A stretch of DNA of 64,000 nucleotides from Planococcus sp. ISL-110 (GTDB taxonomy: Bacteria; Bacillota; Bacilli; Bacillales_A; Planococcaceae). The notes beneath the pieces are model-generated. The model was not told where the DNA came from, ran no database searches, and saw only the letters and a program-made list of their open reading frames with translations. Every line of letters begins with the position of its first letter. Position 1 is the first letter of the stretch. The stretch is from assembly GCF_018613575.1 (NCBI RefSeq), contig NZ_JAGGPX010000003.1:73641-137640 (forward strand). Direction: 5' to 3'. The position numbers and the translations under genes are program-made. Positions 1 through 9,630 of this stretch are shown in pieces.

Positions 1-614
1 AGCATTTGCTTGAACAGCTGCGGCGACTGGGGCAAAGCGTAGAATTCACCGTCATGGACGCGGCTTGGCACCAAATAATCGCGTGCGCCTTCAGGTGTCG
101 ATTTCGTTAAAATCGGTGTTTCCACTTCAATGAAGCCTTCTTCATCCAAAAAGCGGCGGATCGATTTGGTGACGTCTGAACGCATTTTAAATGTTTCGTA
201 CATAGCAGGACGGCGCAGGTCCAGGTAACGGTATTTCAAGCGCAAGTCTTCATTGACATCGGTGTTGTCTTCGATGGCGAACGGAGGATTTTTCGCTGCA
301 TTGATGATGGACGCATGATCCACCTGCACTTCGATTTTCCCGGTTTTCATTGCTGCGTTGATTTGGCCTTCTGTCCGCTCTACAACAAGCCCGTCGATAT
401 GTACTACAAATTCATTGCGAAGCGATTCGCCGATTGCGGCCGCTTCTTTCGAAATTTCAGGGTTGAAGACCACTTGGACAATTCCTGAACGGTCACGGAT
501 ATCGACAAAAATCAAGCCGCCCAAATCCCGGCGTTTTTGTACCCAGCCTTTTAATGTAACACGCTGCCCAGTAGCTGTTTCGTTGACTTCCCCACAATAA
601 TGCGTTCTTGACAT
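1..614 (-). CDS. aspS: Aspartyl-tRNA synthetase, N-terminal part (cut by window start)
   Basis: This class II synthetase charges tRNA-Asp in the cytosol. About 204 N-terminal residues are present; the catalytic C-terminal part lies outside the window. The start ATG (612-614) follows a GGAGGAAT-type ribosome site. The first ~105 residues form the OB-fold anticodon-binding domain. After it come the family-typical [12 protein letters not shown] stretch, the STPEGARD flipping-loop motif and the QSPQLFKQ segment of the active site, which rule out LysRS or AsnRS. The gene sits 2 bp after hisS, so both are very likely read from the same T-box-controlled transcript, as in B. subtilis. Confidence 0.96.
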   Translation of the reverse strand, partial: MSRTHYCGEVNETATGQRVTLKGWVQKRRDLGGLIFVDIRDRSGIVQVVFNPEISKEAAAIGESLRNEFVVHIDGLVVERTEGQINAAMKTGKIEVQVDHASIINAAKNPPFAIEDNTDVNEDLRLKYRYLDLRRPAMYETFKMRSDVTKSIRRFLDEEGFIEVETPILTKSTPEGARDYLVPSRVHDGEFYALPQSPQLFKQM

Positions 615-616
615 AT

Positions 617-1897
617 TTATTCCTCCAGTGATTTCTTTTTCAATATGGTTCCAGCGATTTCTTCGAATGCCATTTCCTGCTGCTCACCCGTCGCCATTTC
701 CTTCAATGCCACTTTGCCGCTTTCCAGTTCCGTTTCGCCGATGACGATGACAAAGCCGGCACCTTTGCGGTCGGCAGATTTCATCTGCGCTTTTACTTTA
801 CGTCCAGCAAAATCCATGTCCGCTGAAATGCCATTCATGCGCAAGTCGCGTACGACCGAAAACGCTTTTTTCTTGGTCGTCTCATCCATCGCCACCACGT
901 AAACTTCCAGGTTTTGCGATTGGCCGATTTCCACTTTTTCCATCTCAAGCGCTAACAACAGCCGCTCGATGCTCATCGCAAAGCCGATCCCTGGAGATTC
1001 CGGTCCGCCGAGATCTTCAACGAGGCCGTTATAGCGTCCGCCGCCGGCCAAGGTCGTGATGGCGCCAAAGCCTTCCGCGTCACTCATGATTTCGAATGCG
1101 GTGTGGTTGTAATAATCCAGCCCGCGGACCAGATTCGGGTCGACCACGAAGCTGATGTCCATGCTTGTAAGATAGGATTGCACTTCATCAAAATAAGCCT
1201 GTGATTCCCCGTTCAAATAATCGGCAAGTGAAGGCGCAGTTGCCATCAGCGGATGGTTGCGGTCCACTTTGCAATCCAGGATGCGCAAAGGATTTTTCTC
1301 CAGGCGCGTCTGGCAGTCGCCGCAGAATTCATTGATGCTCGGCTCGAAGTGCTTGACCAACGCTTCTTTGTGCGCCACACGGCTTTCCGTGTCGCCCAGC
1401 GAGTTGATGACCAAACGCAATTGCTTGAGGCCGACAGAGCGGTACAGCTCCATCGCCAATGAAATCACTTCCGCGTCGATGGCTGGATCTTTGGAACCGA
1501 TCGCTTCGACACCGAATTGCACAAATTGGCGCATGCGGCCCGCCTGGGGACGTTCATAGCGGAACATCGGGCCCGTATAGAATAATTTCACCGGCTGGTC
1601 CGGCATGCCGAATAATTTATTTTCCACGTAGGAACGGACAACAGAAGCTGTGCCTTCAGGGCGCAAAGTCAGCGAACGGTCGCCGCGGTCCTGGAATGTA
1701 TACATTTCCTTTTGGACGATATCGGTCGTGTCACCGACACCACGCTGGAATAATTCCGTGTGTTCGAAAATCGGTGTGCGGATTTCCTTGTATTGGTAGA
1801 GCCTGCACAACTCATTGATCTTTTGTTCGACTTCCTGCCATTTGGCGGATTGGTCAGGCAGCACATCATAAGTGCCGCGTGGTGCTTGAATGTTCAT
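617..1897 (-). CDS. hisS: Histidyl-tRNA synthetase
   Basis: Charges tRNA-His in the cytosol. At 426 residues it has normal bacterial HisRS length. The N-terminus has the class II entry ([13 protein letters not shown]), followed by the motif 2 arginine region ([18 protein letters not shown]) and the His-specific [14 protein letters not shown] signature near residue 260. A C-terminal anticodon-binding domain follows ([10 protein letters not shown] onward). The ATG at 1897 has an AAGGAGTAGAGAG ribosome site. It is first in an operon with aspS and is preceded by a complete T-box leader. Confidence 0.97.
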   Translation of the reverse strand: MNIQAPRGTYDVLPDQSAKWQEVEQKINELCRLYQYKEIRTPIFEHTELFQRGVGDTTDIVQKEMYTFQDRGDRSLTLRPEGTASVVRSYVENKLFGMPDQPVKLFYTGPMFRYERPQAGRMRQFVQFGVEAIGSKDPAIDAEVISLAMELYRSVGLKQLRLVINSLGDTESRVAHKEALVKHFEPSINEFCGDCQTRLEKNPLRILDCKVDRNHPLMATAPSLADYLNGESQAYFDEVQSYLTSMDISFVVDPNLVRGLDYYNHTAFEIMSDAEGFGAITTLAGGGRYNGLVEDLGGPESPGIGFAMSIERLLLALEMEKVEIGQSQNLEVYVVAMDETTKKKAFSVVRDLRMNGISADMDFAGRKVKAQMKSADRKGAGFVIVIGETELESGKVALKEMATGEQQEMAFEEIAGTILKKKSLEE

Positions 1898-1924
1898 AAT
1901 CTCTCTACTCCTTTATTTTTCCAT

Positions 1925-2205
1925 ATAAAAAAGCTCCCGCCCCTTGCTTTACGCAAGGGACGAGAGCTTGTATAAGCTTCCGCGGTTCCACCCTAGTTGA
2001 TGCAAAAAGATGCATCCTCTCATTCCGGGTAACGGCCGGTTCCGTCTCTTCCTAATAAGCGGCAAGCGCTTTTCAGAAAAAAGCCTCGAAAGTGTTATTC
2101 GTCGCAGTTGTCTGCAGGAAAGTTTACAGCCCGAGACTTTCCCTCTCTTTTCAGCCAAATCATGCAATTACTTTCTTCGTCGTCAGCAAATATATAAGTA
2201 TAATA
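1925..2205 (-). promoter_or_regulatory. T-box leader of hisS-aspS
   Basis: The leader RNA senses uncharged tRNA and controls termination ahead of hisS. On the minus strand the conserved T-box AGGGTGGAACCGCGG lies at 1980-1994. It is followed by a terminator hairpin with arms GCTCCCGCCCCTTGC/GCAAGGGACGAGAGC and a T run (about 1928-1966). The upstream ~200 nt contain stem I-like pairings. A CAC (His) triplet at 2092-2094 is a candidate specifier codon, but I did not fold the RNA, so this assignment is tentative. Confidence 0.93.
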
Positions 2206-2210
2206 AACCA

Positions 2211-2239
2211 ATCTTAATAACTCCCCGATGGCTTGTCAA
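2211..2239 (-). promoter_or_regulatory. Sigma-A type promoter of hisS T-box transcript
   Basis: On the minus strand, -35 TTGACA (2234-2239) and -10 TAAGAT (2211-2216) are separated by 17 bp, just upstream of the T-box leader. A second T/A-rich candidate -10 (TTATACT) lies slightly downstream. Confidence 0.7.
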
Positions 2240-2305
2240 CCTTTTTGACACAAGCCGCCCTTTTTTTGATACTATTGAATAGAAATTGTTTTAAGGGGGA
2301 ATGGC

Positions 2306-3877
2306 ATGAAACGCAAAGGATCCATCGCACTTATTTTATTCTTTTTATTTATAGCTGGCAGCTTGCCGCTGCTCGATAAAGACCATGTACAGGCCGATAC
2401 CGGCACCGTCGAAATTTCTGGGACCACGATCAATATCAGGTCCGGTCCGGGGTTGTCATACAGTGTGACAGGCGATTTAGAGCAAGGGCAGGCCGCTTCC
2501 GTCATTTCAAAACAAGGCGATTGGCTGGAAATCCGTGTCGATAACCAAGAAGGCTGGATCGCTTCATGGCTGACAACAGCTACCGATGCAGACCAAACGG
2601 CATCCGGACAAACGGCCGTATCTTCGGTCAATGGCTTGAATGTCCGTGCCCAAGCTGATTTATCGGCTGCTGTGCTGACCAAAATGAATGCCGGCGAAGA
2701 GGCTGAAGTGATCAGCACAACTGGTGAATGGATTGAAATCAGCTTCCGCAATACGCGCGGATTTGTCTCAAAGCAATACATAAGCCTAGCTGAAGGAACG
2801 GCTGACTCCGAACAATCGGCTGACAAAACAGAGCCCTCACAGAAGAAAGACGCAATTTCAAAAGTCTCTTCTTTCGAAGTTGCTGTCAGCGCATTGAATG
2901 TCCGTTCAAAACCCGACCTCAGCTCGAAGATCCAGCAGAAGGTCAATCAAGGACAGGTCTTCCCTGTCGTTTCCATGACAGGCAATTGGGTGGAAATCAA
3001 ATTGGCTGAAGACAAAAATGGCTGGGTTTATGCTTTCCACGGCCAATTATCCGACCAGACGGCAGAAACTGTAGAGAGCGATGCAAAAGAGTCCGTTACC
3101 ATCCTGACTGATGGAACCAATCTCCGGACCGAAGCTTCAACCGCTTCTGAAGTTGCCAGCCGAGCTGATGCCGGAGACAAACTGGCTGTGACCGGCAAGC
3201 AAAACGAATGGTATCAAGTATCCTTGCCGGATGGGCAAACTGCTTTTGTAGCTGAATGGGTCGTATCTTCAAACGACGCAGCTGGCGAAAAAGAACAGAC
3301 CGATTTGCCTGAACGCAAAAAAGGCACTTTGAACGGCATCACCATCGTCCTCGATCCGGGGCATGGCGGCAATGACGGCGGTACAGTCGGCGCCCGCAAA
3401 ACAAAAGAAAAAGATTTGACCTTAAAAACGGCAGAAATTCTGTCCCACCATTTGAAAGCGGCAGGAGCTGAAGTCGTCACGACAAGGCAATCCGACACGT
3501 ATGTCGATCTCCGCAAACGGGTCAGCGAAAGCCAACAGGCTGGAGCTGATGCTTTTATCAGCATCCACTATGATGCCACCGACGACAGCAGCGTGTCCGG
3601 ATTCACATCTTATTACCAGCACGATTTCCAAAAAGAATTGGCCGAATACCTAAACTCCGGCCTTGGCGGCAAACTAAGCTTGCGTGACCGCGGCGTCCAG
3701 CACGGCAATTACCTGGTGCTCCGCGAAAACCAGCTGCCGGCCGTTCTCGTCGAGCTTGGCTTCCTCAGCAACTTCAACGAAGAACGCGTCCTGACCACCA
3801 ATCAATTCCGCGAACAGGCGGCGCTCGGCCTCTACACCGGCATCATCAATTATTTCGATGCCCAATTAGCCCAATAA
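2306..3877 (+). CDS. yrvJ: N-acetylmuramoyl-L-alanine amidase with four SH3b domains (YrvJ-like)
   Basis: A secreted cell-wall hydrolase that cleaves the bond between MurNAc and L-Ala. It has 523 residues with an AAGGGGGA ribosome site. A signal peptide spans residues 1-30 (KRK followed by a hydrophobic stretch, ending near VQA). Four bacterial SH3 domains follow, each with an NIR/NVR/NLR core, at roughly 33-95, 105-160, 190-245 and 262-315. The C-terminal Amidase_3 domain (~345-520) has the zinc-binding LDPGHGG, SIHYDA and the catalytic VELGFLSN motif. In B. subtilis yrvJ also lies beside hisS and dtd. It is the only plus-strand gene in the first 19 kb and ends in its own terminator. The SH3 domains probably bind peptidoglycan. 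Confidence 0.93.
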   Translation: MKRKGSIALILFFLFIAGSLPLLDKDHVQADTGTVEISGTTINIRSGPGLSYSVTGDLEQGQAASVISKQGDWLEIRVDNQEGWIASWLTTATDADQTASGQTAVSSVNGLNVRAQADLSAAVLTKMNAGEEAEVISTTGEWIEISFRNTRGFVSKQYISLAEGTADSEQSADKTEPSQKKDAISKVSSFEVAVSALNVRSKPDLSSKIQQKVNQGQVFPVVSMTGNWVEIKLAEDKNGWVYAFHGQLSDQTAETVESDAKESVTILTDGTNLRTEASTASEVASRADAGDKLAVTGKQNEWYQVSLPDGQTAFVAEWVVSSNDAAGEKEQTDLPERKKGTLNGITIVLDPGHGGNDGGTVGARKTKEKDLTLKTAEILSHHLKAAGAEVVTTRQSDTYVDLRKRVSESQQAGADAFISIHYDATDDSSVSGFTSYYQHDFQKELAEYLNSGLGGKLSLRDRGVQHGNYLVLRENQLPAVLVELGFLSNFNEERVLTTNQFREQAALGLYTGIINYFDAQLAQ

Positions 3878-3880
3878 AAA

Positions 3881-3915
3881 AAGCACGGAGAAAATTTTCT
3901 CTGTGCTTTTTTGTG
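3881..3915 (+). terminator. Rho-independent terminator after the amidase gene
   Basis: Hairpin with arms AAGCACGGAGAAAA/TTTTCTCTGTGCTT followed by a T run, 4 nt after the amidase stop codon. An A run on the other side could let it work in both directions. Confidence 0.85.
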
Positions 3916-4019
3916 CGTATTTTTGGTTTTCGTGCGTATCTTCTGCTGAACGTGCGTATTTTTAAAAAAACGTGCATATCCCCGGCCACCAAAGTGCGTA
4001 TCGCGCAGGAAGTGTGAAT
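3913..4019. repeat. Phased array of GTGCGTAT cores (6 copies, ~20 bp period)
   Basis: GTGCGTAT or a near match starts at 3913, 3932, 3952, 3972 (GTGCATAT), 3994 and 4012 (GTGTGAAT). The spacing is 19, 20, 20, 22 and 18 bp, with unrelated linkers in between. The array directly follows the amidase terminator. It has the same layout as the arrays at 25021 and 33008 but a different core. Confidence 0.8.
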
Positions 4020-4144
4020 AAGCCGGACAAACCAAAAAGAAGCACAGGCTAAATCGCCTGTACTTCTCAAAATTCATCTTATTTGATGCTGCAAAACTAT
4101 TTTTCCTTAGCTAACAGATGCAATACACTTAGAAAAATAAGCGT

Positions 4145-4189
4145 AAGGCGGCTGCTCCCGAGGAAGTCGCCGCTTGAAGCGAATTCTTC
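4145..4189 (-). repeat. Dispersed repeat family B, copy 1
   Basis: On the minus strand this reads GAATTCGCTTCAAGCGGCGA and then continues to a CGCCTT end. It aligns with the copies at 14871 and 60715 with a few substitutions and a short gap. This is the most divergent of the three copies. Confidence 0.5.
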
Positions 4190-4199
4190 AGCCTTGAAC

Positions 4200-4640
4200 C
4201 TATTTAGACTCCACCAGGATCGTCACCGGGCCGTCATTGACCAGCTGGACGTCCATCATGGCGCCGAAGATGCCGGTTTCCACAACCAGTCCATGACCTC
4301 GCAGCGCGTCGTTAAAGGCCTGCCAAAGCGGTTCAGCCGTTTCCGGCCGGGCCGCCGAGATAAAACTTGGCCGGCGCCCTTTTTTGACGTCGCCGTACAG
4401 CGTAAACTGGGAGATCGACAGGACCTCGCCGCCGTTGTCGAGAATCGACCGGTTCATCTTGCCTTCTTCGTCTTCGAACAGGCGAAGCTGTGCAATCTTG
4501 CCGGCCAAATAATCGGCGTCTTTTTCTGTATCTTCATGGGTGATGCCGACAAGCAGCACATAGCCGGAGCTTATGGCGCCGGTGATGGCGCCGCCGACTG
4601 TCACCGATGCTCTTTTGGATCGTTGCAAAACTACTCTCAT
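4200..4640 (-). CDS. dtd: D-aminoacyl-tRNA deacylase
   Basis: Removes D-amino acids and mischarged glycine from tRNA, a cytosolic proofreading enzyme. At 146 residues it matches the family length. The start is MRVVLQR. The SQFTLYGD motif (about residues 77-84) and the NDGPVTI motif near the C-terminus, which supplies the cross-subunit Gly-cisPro element, are both present. It lies 9 bp after the relA stop codon and is probably co-transcribed with it, the same pairing as in B. subtilis. Confidence 0.96.
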   Translation of the reverse strand: MRVVLQRSKRASVTVGGAITGAISSGYVLLVGITHEDTEKDADYLAGKIAQLRLFEDEEGKMNRSILDNGGEVLSISQFTLYGDVKKGRRPSFISAARPETAEPLWQAFNDALRGHGLVVETGIFGAMMDVQLVNDGPVTILVESK

Positions 4641-4649
4641 GCTGCCTCC

Positions 4650-6842
4650 TTAATTCGTCACACGCTGGACCGAATAGACATCTGAAATCGATTTGATCCG
4701 TTCGACAACACGGTTCAAGTGTGAGATGTGCGGGATCATAATGGACAGATTGATGGTTGCGATCTTGTCTTTATCCGCACGGCCGCTCACTGCGGTAATG
4801 GTGGTTTTCGTTTCGCTGACCATGTGCATCACTTCATTGATCAAACCGGTGCGGTCGTATGCCTGCACTTCGATATCGATCTGGTACGACTTGTTATCAG
4901 GCGAACCTTCGTTTTCCCATTCGACCGGGATCAACCGGTCATTTTCCTCGGAGTGGATATTCGGGCAATCGGTGCGATGGACCGAAACCCCACGCCCTTT
5001 TGTAATAAATCCGATGATGTTGTCGCCTGGTACCGGGTTGCAGCATTTCGACAGACGAATCATCATATTGTCGATGCCTCTGACGATGACACCTGATTCG
5101 GTTTGCTTTTTCGGCACATTGGACTTCATTTCAACGGTGATTTTTTCAAGTGCTTCTTCTTGCTCGCGCTTTTTGCGCATCTTTTCAGCCAGGCGATTGA
5201 CGACCTGCTGGGCAGTGATGCCGGTAAAGCCGACGGCCGCATACATATCATCTTCGCCTGCAAAATTGAACTTTTCACAGACGCGCTTGATGTTTTCGTT
5301 CGTCAACACTTCTTTAATCGGGAAGTCCTGGGACTTGATCTCTTTTTCGATCATGTCCCGCCCTTTTTGGACATTGTCTTCACGCAATTGCTTTTTGAAG
5401 AATTGCTTGATTTTGTTTTTGGTCTGAGTCGACTTGGCGATTTTCAGCCAATCACGGCTTGGTCCGAATGACTGCTTGGACGTCAGGATTTCCACAATGT
5501 CACCCGTATGCAACTCCGTATCGAGCGGTGCCATCTTGCCGTTTATTTTGGCGCCGATGGTTTTATTGCCGATTTCCGAATGGACACGGTAAGCGAAATC
5601 GATTGGGCAGGAGCCTGCCGGCATTTCGATGACGTCGCCTTTTGGTGAAAAGACGTAGACCATATCAGAAAACAGATCGTATTTTAAAGACTCCATAAAC
5701 TCCTCGGCATTGTCGGATTCGTTTTGGAAATCCAGGATTTCACGGAACCAGGACAGGCGTGAATCGACCGAGCTTTTTGGCTTGTCGATGGTTTTGCCTT
5801 CTTTATACGCCCAATGCGCCGCCACTCCGTATTCGGCGATGCGGTGCATTTCTTCCGTGCGGATCTGCACTTCGAGCGGATCGCCTTGCGGACCGATTAC
5901 GGTCGTATGAAGCGATTGATACAGGTTCTGTTTCGGCATGGCGATATAATCCTTGAAACGGCCCGGCATCGGCTTCCATGTGGAATGGATGATGCCAAGT
6001 ACCGCGTAGCAATCCTTGATGCTTTCTACGGTAATGCGCACTGCCAATAAATCATAGATTTCGTTGAACTGCTTGTTTTGTACCGCCATTTTCCGGTAAA
6101 TACTGTAAATGTGTTTTGGGCGGCCGAAAAGATCCGCCTTGATGTCGACTTCGTCGAGCTGTGTGCGGATCTCACTCATGACATTATTCAAATACTCTTC
6201 CCGTTCGGTCCGTTTCTTTTTCATCAAATTGACGATCCGGTAATACTGCTGCGGGTTCAAATAACGCAAGGCTGTATCTTCCAGTTCCCATTTGATGGTA
6301 TTGATTCCAAGCCGGTGCGCAATCGGGGCAAAGATCTCCAGCGTCTCATTGGCTTTGATGCGCTGCTTTTCAACGGTCTGGTATTTCAAGGTCCGGAGAT
6401 TGTGCAGACGGTCAGCCAGTTTGATCAGAATGACACGGATGTCCTGTGCCATCGCCACAAACATTTTGCGGTGATTTTCCGCCTGCTGCTCTTCTTTAGA
6501 CAAATACTTGATCTTGCTCAATTTGGTCACGCCGTCGACCAGCATGGCAACTTCCTCGTCGAAATCACGGACGATGTCTTCGCGGCTGACTTCTGTATCT
6601 TCTACCACATCATGCAAAAAGCCCGCTGCCACAGTGGCTGGATCCATCTGCAATTCTGCAAGGATCCCGGCCACCTGCACCGGATGGACGATATACGGTT
6701 CCCCCGATTTCCGGAATTGTCCCATGTGGGCATCGTACGCCACCTGATACGCCTTTTTAATCGTTTTCACATGATCGGCATTCATATAAGACGCAACCAT
6801 TTCGAATACATCTTCAGCTGTTCTCACTTGATCTTTAGCCAT
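4650..6842 (-). CDS. relA: Bifunctional (p)ppGpp synthetase/hydrolase Rel
   Basis: Makes and degrades the stringent-response alarmones from ATP and GTP/GDP. I place the start at the ATG at 6842 (MAKDQVRT), preceded by AAGGTGG at 7 bp spacing. The longer frame to 6872 lacks such a site. The resulting 730 residues match B. subtilis Rel. Domains in order: HD hydrolase (~25-190, FLHDVVEDT), synthetase (~210-360, [10 protein letters not shown] and YQSLHTTV), TGS (~395-455), a helical/zinc-finger region (CCNPVPGD) and a C-terminal ACT domain. The RFKD form of the synthetase loop is typical of bifunctional enzymes. It has its own promoter and is followed by dtd. Confidence 0.96.
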   Translation of the reverse strand: MAKDQVRTAEDVFEMVASYMNADHVKTIKKAYQVAYDAHMGQFRKSGEPYIVHPVQVAGILAELQMDPATVAAGFLHDVVEDTEVSREDIVRDFDEEVAMLVDGVTKLSKIKYLSKEEQQAENHRKMFVAMAQDIRVILIKLADRLHNLRTLKYQTVEKQRIKANETLEIFAPIAHRLGINTIKWELEDTALRYLNPQQYYRIVNLMKKKRTEREEYLNNVMSEIRTQLDEVDIKADLFGRPKHIYSIYRKMAVQNKQFNEIYDLLAVRITVESIKDCYAVLGIIHSTWKPMPGRFKDYIAMPKQNLYQSLHTTVIGPQGDPLEVQIRTEEMHRIAEYGVAAHWAYKEGKTIDKPKSSVDSRLSWFREILDFQNESDNAEEFMESLKYDLFSDMVYVFSPKGDVIEMPAGSCPIDFAYRVHSEIGNKTIGAKINGKMAPLDTELHTGDIVEILTSKQSFGPSRDWLKIAKSTQTKNKIKQFFKKQLREDNVQKGRDMIEKEIKSQDFPIKEVLTNENIKRVCEKFNFAGEDDMYAAVGFTGITAQQVVNRLAEKMRKKREQEEALEKITVEMKSNVPKKQTESGVIVRGIDNMMIRLSKCCNPVPGDNIIGFITKGRGVSVHRTDCPNIHSEENDRLIPVEWENEGSPDNKSYQIDIEVQAYDRTGLINEVMHMVSETKTTITAVSGRADKDKIATINLSIMIPHISHLNRVVERIKSISDVYSVQRVTN

Positions 6843-6886
6843 AATTGCCCACCTTGCTTTAAATTTTTCCAAAAGTATATCTTTCT

Positions 6887-6916
6887 ATTATAAAAAACAA
6901 AGGGGCTAAATGTAAA
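6887..6916 (-). promoter_or_regulatory. Promoter of relA-dtd
   Basis: On the minus strand, -35 TTTACA (6911-6916) and a perfect -10 TATAAT (6887-6892) are separated by 18 bp, about 45 bp upstream of the relA start codon. Confidence 0.7.
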
Positions 6917-6922
6917 GCTTTG

Positions 6923-7447
6923 TTAGCCCTTCTCCATCACTTTAATAAATTCCCGGAGATAATCCGGCAAATCCGGTGGACGGCGGCTCGATACCAAGTG
7001 GCCATCGACCACTACAGGCTCATCCAGCCACTCCGCACCGGCATTGATCATATCGTCTTTTATGCCCGGCGTACTGGTGACTTTTCGGCCATTTAAAATA
7101 TTGGCGGAAACGAGCACCCAACCGGCGTGGCAGATTTGGCCAATGGGTTTTTTCTGGTCATCCATATGGCAAACCAGCTCCAGAACTTCGGGGAATCGGC
7201 GGATTTTGTCGGGTGCCCACCCTCCAGGAACGAGAATTGCATCATATTCCTTGGCGAGTGCTTCCCCGTAGGACAAATTAGAAGTCGCGGGAACGCCATA
7301 TTTGCCGATGTAATCGACGCCTGCCTCTTCTCCTGCAATGTCTACTTCAGCCCCTTCTTCACGCAACCTTAAAATGGGATACCACAGTTCCAGATCCTCG
7401 AATTCATGGTGAACATAACTCAGCACCTTTTTTCCAGTCAATCTCAT
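6923..7447 (-). CDS. DJ-1/PfpI family protein (type 1 glutamine amidotransferase-like)
   Basis: 174 residues, of the PfpI/YhbO/YraA type: cytosolic proteins described as proteases, deglycases or stress proteins. The nucleophile elbow reads GQICHAGW (Cys near residue 105 followed by His). The upstream ILVPGGWAPD strand-loop is typical of the fold, and a Glu near residue 17 would complete the active site. The ATG has an AAGGAGG ribosome site. It lies 23 bp after the pectin-lyase-fold gene and may be co-transcribed with it. Together the two genes separate apt from relA, which are adjacent in B. subtilis. The exact activity cannot be assigned from sequence. Confidence 0.88.
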   Translation of the reverse strand: MRLTGKKVLSYVHHEFEDLELWYPILRLREEGAEVDIAGEEAGVDYIGKYGVPATSNLSYGEALAKEYDAILVPGGWAPDKIRRFPEVLELVCHMDDQKKPIGQICHAGWVLVSANILNGRKVTSTPGIKDDMINAGAEWLDEPVVVDGHLVSSRRPPDLPDYLREFIKVMEKG

Positions 7448-7470
7448 TTTATTGCCTCCTTTTTATACTT

Positions 7471-9024
7471 TTAAAGCAGATGGGCGCTTCGCTTTCTGAT
7501 ACCTTCCAGATAGACCAGCTCGCTGCCTTTTCCGACAGCGACAGCCTGTTCGGCCGAGCCGATGCTGACCAGGTTTTGCACCCGGACATTGCGGGCGCTT
7601 TGCTCGCCGCCAGCAATCGATACGTCAGCTCCTGCCGTCGTAAAATCACGGATGACCCCGTTGGTCAGGGAAACACAGCCGGCCCGGTACTGAATGGCGG
7701 CAGCAGGCTGCTGCTTGTAATCATAGTCCGGATTGCCCACAAACAAAAACCGGTTGATGGCGACGTTGCGGTAGCCGGACACCACCAGACAGCGAGGCGT
7801 GGAACCTTCGTATAAGGGAGTTTCGATGGGTTCAATCGATACGAGGCGCTGCGCCCGGATATTGAACGCCGACCGTGATTCCGGATCGTCTTTTTTATGA
7901 TGGCCAATATGGCGGAAATTAAACGAACGGTTGTCATGGACCGATAAATGCCCCGAGATATGGATACCTGATGCTGCCGAGGAATTGGCATGCGCTTTGA
8001 TCTCGATGCCGCCAAAACAGCGGGTGCTCGAATTGTTGACGAGCCAGACATGGCGGGATCCGTCATCCACCTCAAAGCCGTTGGAATTGGAAAAGCCCTT
8101 GTCGTGCGCCCGTCCGCTCGGATCGCTGAAATGCGAATTGGAGACAAAAATATAGTCGCTGTGATGCGTCGTCAGTCCATCATCACCGAAACCCGAGCCG
8201 CTGACGCCATCGAGCCAGACAAAGCGGCTGCCGCCTTTACCACGCTGGCCATCTCCGGAGTAATTATAGAGAGGCCCGGTGATGTCGAAGCAATGAAGCC
8301 CTGGATTGAGCGCCTCCACGTCTTTGACCCAGCCGTAGGTGACGTGTGCGTAGGTCAGACAGCTGGAATGGTTGCCGCCTGCGCTGGTGTTTTCGGTATC
8401 CCCAAGGCGTTCGACATGCCAGTCCAAGGTCAGCCCTTCCACGGAAATATTGCGGTTGCCGGACAAGTAATTGCTGTTGGTCAACAGACGGGCCTTCCGC
8501 GGCGCTTTTGCTTGCAGCTTTAATACGGTCCGCCCTTTGCCTGCACCGACCAGCCGCGTCCACGAAGGGAGCCGCAAACCGTCCACCAAATAGACGCCCG
8601 CCGGCACCTTGACTTCCACCCCCCCTTTGCCGAACGCTTTTTTAAAAGCTGCCGTGCAATCGGTTTCCCCGTCACCCACAGCACCGTAATCCCGGACATT
8701 GACGCGGCGCTGGATGGTCGATTCGAGTTTTCGGTATTCGGCGTCCAGCCGCTCTTTCCAAGCCGGAAACAGCTGCCGTCCGGCTACTCGCGTTTCAAAA
8801 CTGTGTTCATCTTCCGGGGAAAATTCTTCTGCGAATAATGACCATAGCCGTTCAGTGAAGTTCTTTTTCCGCTTCGCGTGCTTGCTGACTGCAAAGTCTT
8901 TTTTGATGGCGGTGAAGAATTGTTCGGTCTCACGGGTGATTTTTTCAAGAGGTGTGCGATCGTCCAGGCATTGGTCAATCCATGCAGCATTTCTGCGGGG
9001 GTCGTGCTCTTTTTCCAGCTTCAA
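7471..9024 (-). CDS. Pectin-lyase-fold (right-handed beta-helix) protein, substrate unknown
   Basis: About 518 residues when started at TTG 9024, which follows a perfect GGAGGTGAT at 6 bp. The in-frame ATGs at 9063 and 9051 lie upstream of that site and lack good ribosome sites themselves. The N-terminal ~100 residues are charged and helical. From about residue 105 the pectate-lyase-3 entry appears (VNVRDYGAVGDGETDCTAAF), then PAGVYLVDG and a long series of parallel beta-helix turns with aspartate-rich segments (DGVSGSGFGDDGLTTHHSD). There is no signal peptide or membrane segment, so the protein should stay in the cytosol unless released another way. This is odd for a polysaccharide lyase. 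The fold is clear, but the substrate is not. Confidence 0.8.
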   Translation of the reverse strand: MKLEKEHDPRRNAAWIDQCLDDRTPLEKITRETEQFFTAIKKDFAVSKHAKRKKNFTERLWSLFAEEFSPEDEHSFETRVAGRQLFPAWKERLDAEYRKLESTIQRRVNVRDYGAVGDGETDCTAAFKKAFGKGGVEVKVPAGVYLVDGLRLPSWTRLVGAGKGRTVLKLQAKAPRKARLLTNSNYLSGNRNISVEGLTLDWHVERLGDTENTSAGGNHSSCLTYAHVTYGWVKDVEALNPGLHCFDITGPLYNYSGDGQRGKGGSRFVWLDGVSGSGFGDDGLTTHHSDYIFVSNSHFSDPSGRAHDKGFSNSNGFEVDDGSRHVWLVNNSSTRCFGGIEIKAHANSSAASGIHISGHLSVHDNRSFNFRHIGHHKKDDPESRSAFNIRAQRLVSIEPIETPLYEGSTPRCLVVSGYRNVAINRFLFVGNPDYDYKQQPAAAIQYRAGCVSLTNGVIRDFTTAGADVSIAGGEQSARNVRVQNLVSIGSAEQAVAVGKGSELVYLEGIRKRSAHLL

Positions 9025-9076
9025 CTTCCAATCACCTCCATTCAAAGTCATTACTGTGTCCATACCCTTGATGCTA

Positions 9077-9110
9077 GAAAAAAATCCCTCCGCCCCAAAA
9101 GGCAGAGAGA
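9077..9110 (-). terminator. Terminator after apt
   Basis: On the minus strand the arms CTCTGCC/GGCGGAG are followed by a run of T, 8 bp after the apt stop codon. One G-T pair is needed in the stem. Confidence 0.65.
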
Positions 9111-9117
9111 TTTATTA

Positions 9118-9630
9118 TCAGTATTGCATTAAGGTCGTTACATCATAGCCATCCAAATTCTTGCGGCCATCCAAATAAGTCAATTCGATTAAAAATGCGC
9201 AGCCGACAACAATCCCGCCAAGCTGTTCCACCAAATTGATGGTCGCGCCGATTGTTCCGCCAGTAGCAAGCAAATCATCAGTAATCAGCACACGCTGTCC
9301 CGGTTTGATGGCGTCTTTGTGCATCGTTAACACGTCCGTTCCGTATTCAAGGCCATATTGCGCACGAATCACATCGCGTGGTAATTTGCCTTCTTTGCGG
9401 ACTGGGGCAAAGCCAAGTTCAAGCGCATAGGCAACCGGGCAGCCGATAATGAATCCGCGTGCTTCAGGCCCTACAATAATTTCGGCATTGACTGTTTTTG
9501 CGTATTCAACAATCTGGTCTGTTGCATACTTATAAGCAGTTCCGTCATCCATCAACGAAGTGATGTCTTTAAAACGGATTCCTGGTTTTGGCCAATCTTC
9601 AACAATGGTGATGTACTTTTTCAAATCCAT
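9118..9630 (-). CDS. apt: Adenine phosphoribosyltransferase
   Basis: Salvages adenine to AMP using PRPP in the cytosol. The start is ATG 9630 ([14 protein letters not shown]), with an AAGGAGGAAG ribosome site. This gives 170 residues, the family norm. The PRPP-binding motif [13 protein letters not shown] lies near residue 125, and the GPEARGF loop upstream is also typical. The start codon lies inside the 3' end of recJ, so the two are translationally coupled, as in Bacillus. Confidence 0.96.
   Translation of the reverse strand: MDLKKYITIVEDWPKPGIRFKDITSLMDDGTAYKYATDQIVEYAKTVNAEIIVGPEARGFIIGCPVAYALELGFAPVRKEGKLPRDVIRAQYGLEYGTDVLTMHKDAIKPGQRVLITDDLLATGGTIGATINLVEQLGGIVVGCAFLIELTYLDGRKNLDGYDVTTLMQY

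Larger units (their letters stand above)
3878..4199. other. Intergenic stretch between amidase and dtd
   Basis: This 322 bp stretch between convergent genes holds the amidase terminator, the GTGCGTAT array and, at 4145-4189, a reverse-strand copy of the dispersed GAATTCGCTCCAGG-type repeat. I see no credible gene. Reading frames through it consist of repeated peptides produced by the array. Confidence 0.7.

Noticed and set aside
3846..4077. Two minus-strand frames over the region after the amidase gene
   Set aside because: They read the GTGCGTAT array and the amidase terminator, and no family resemblance is visible.
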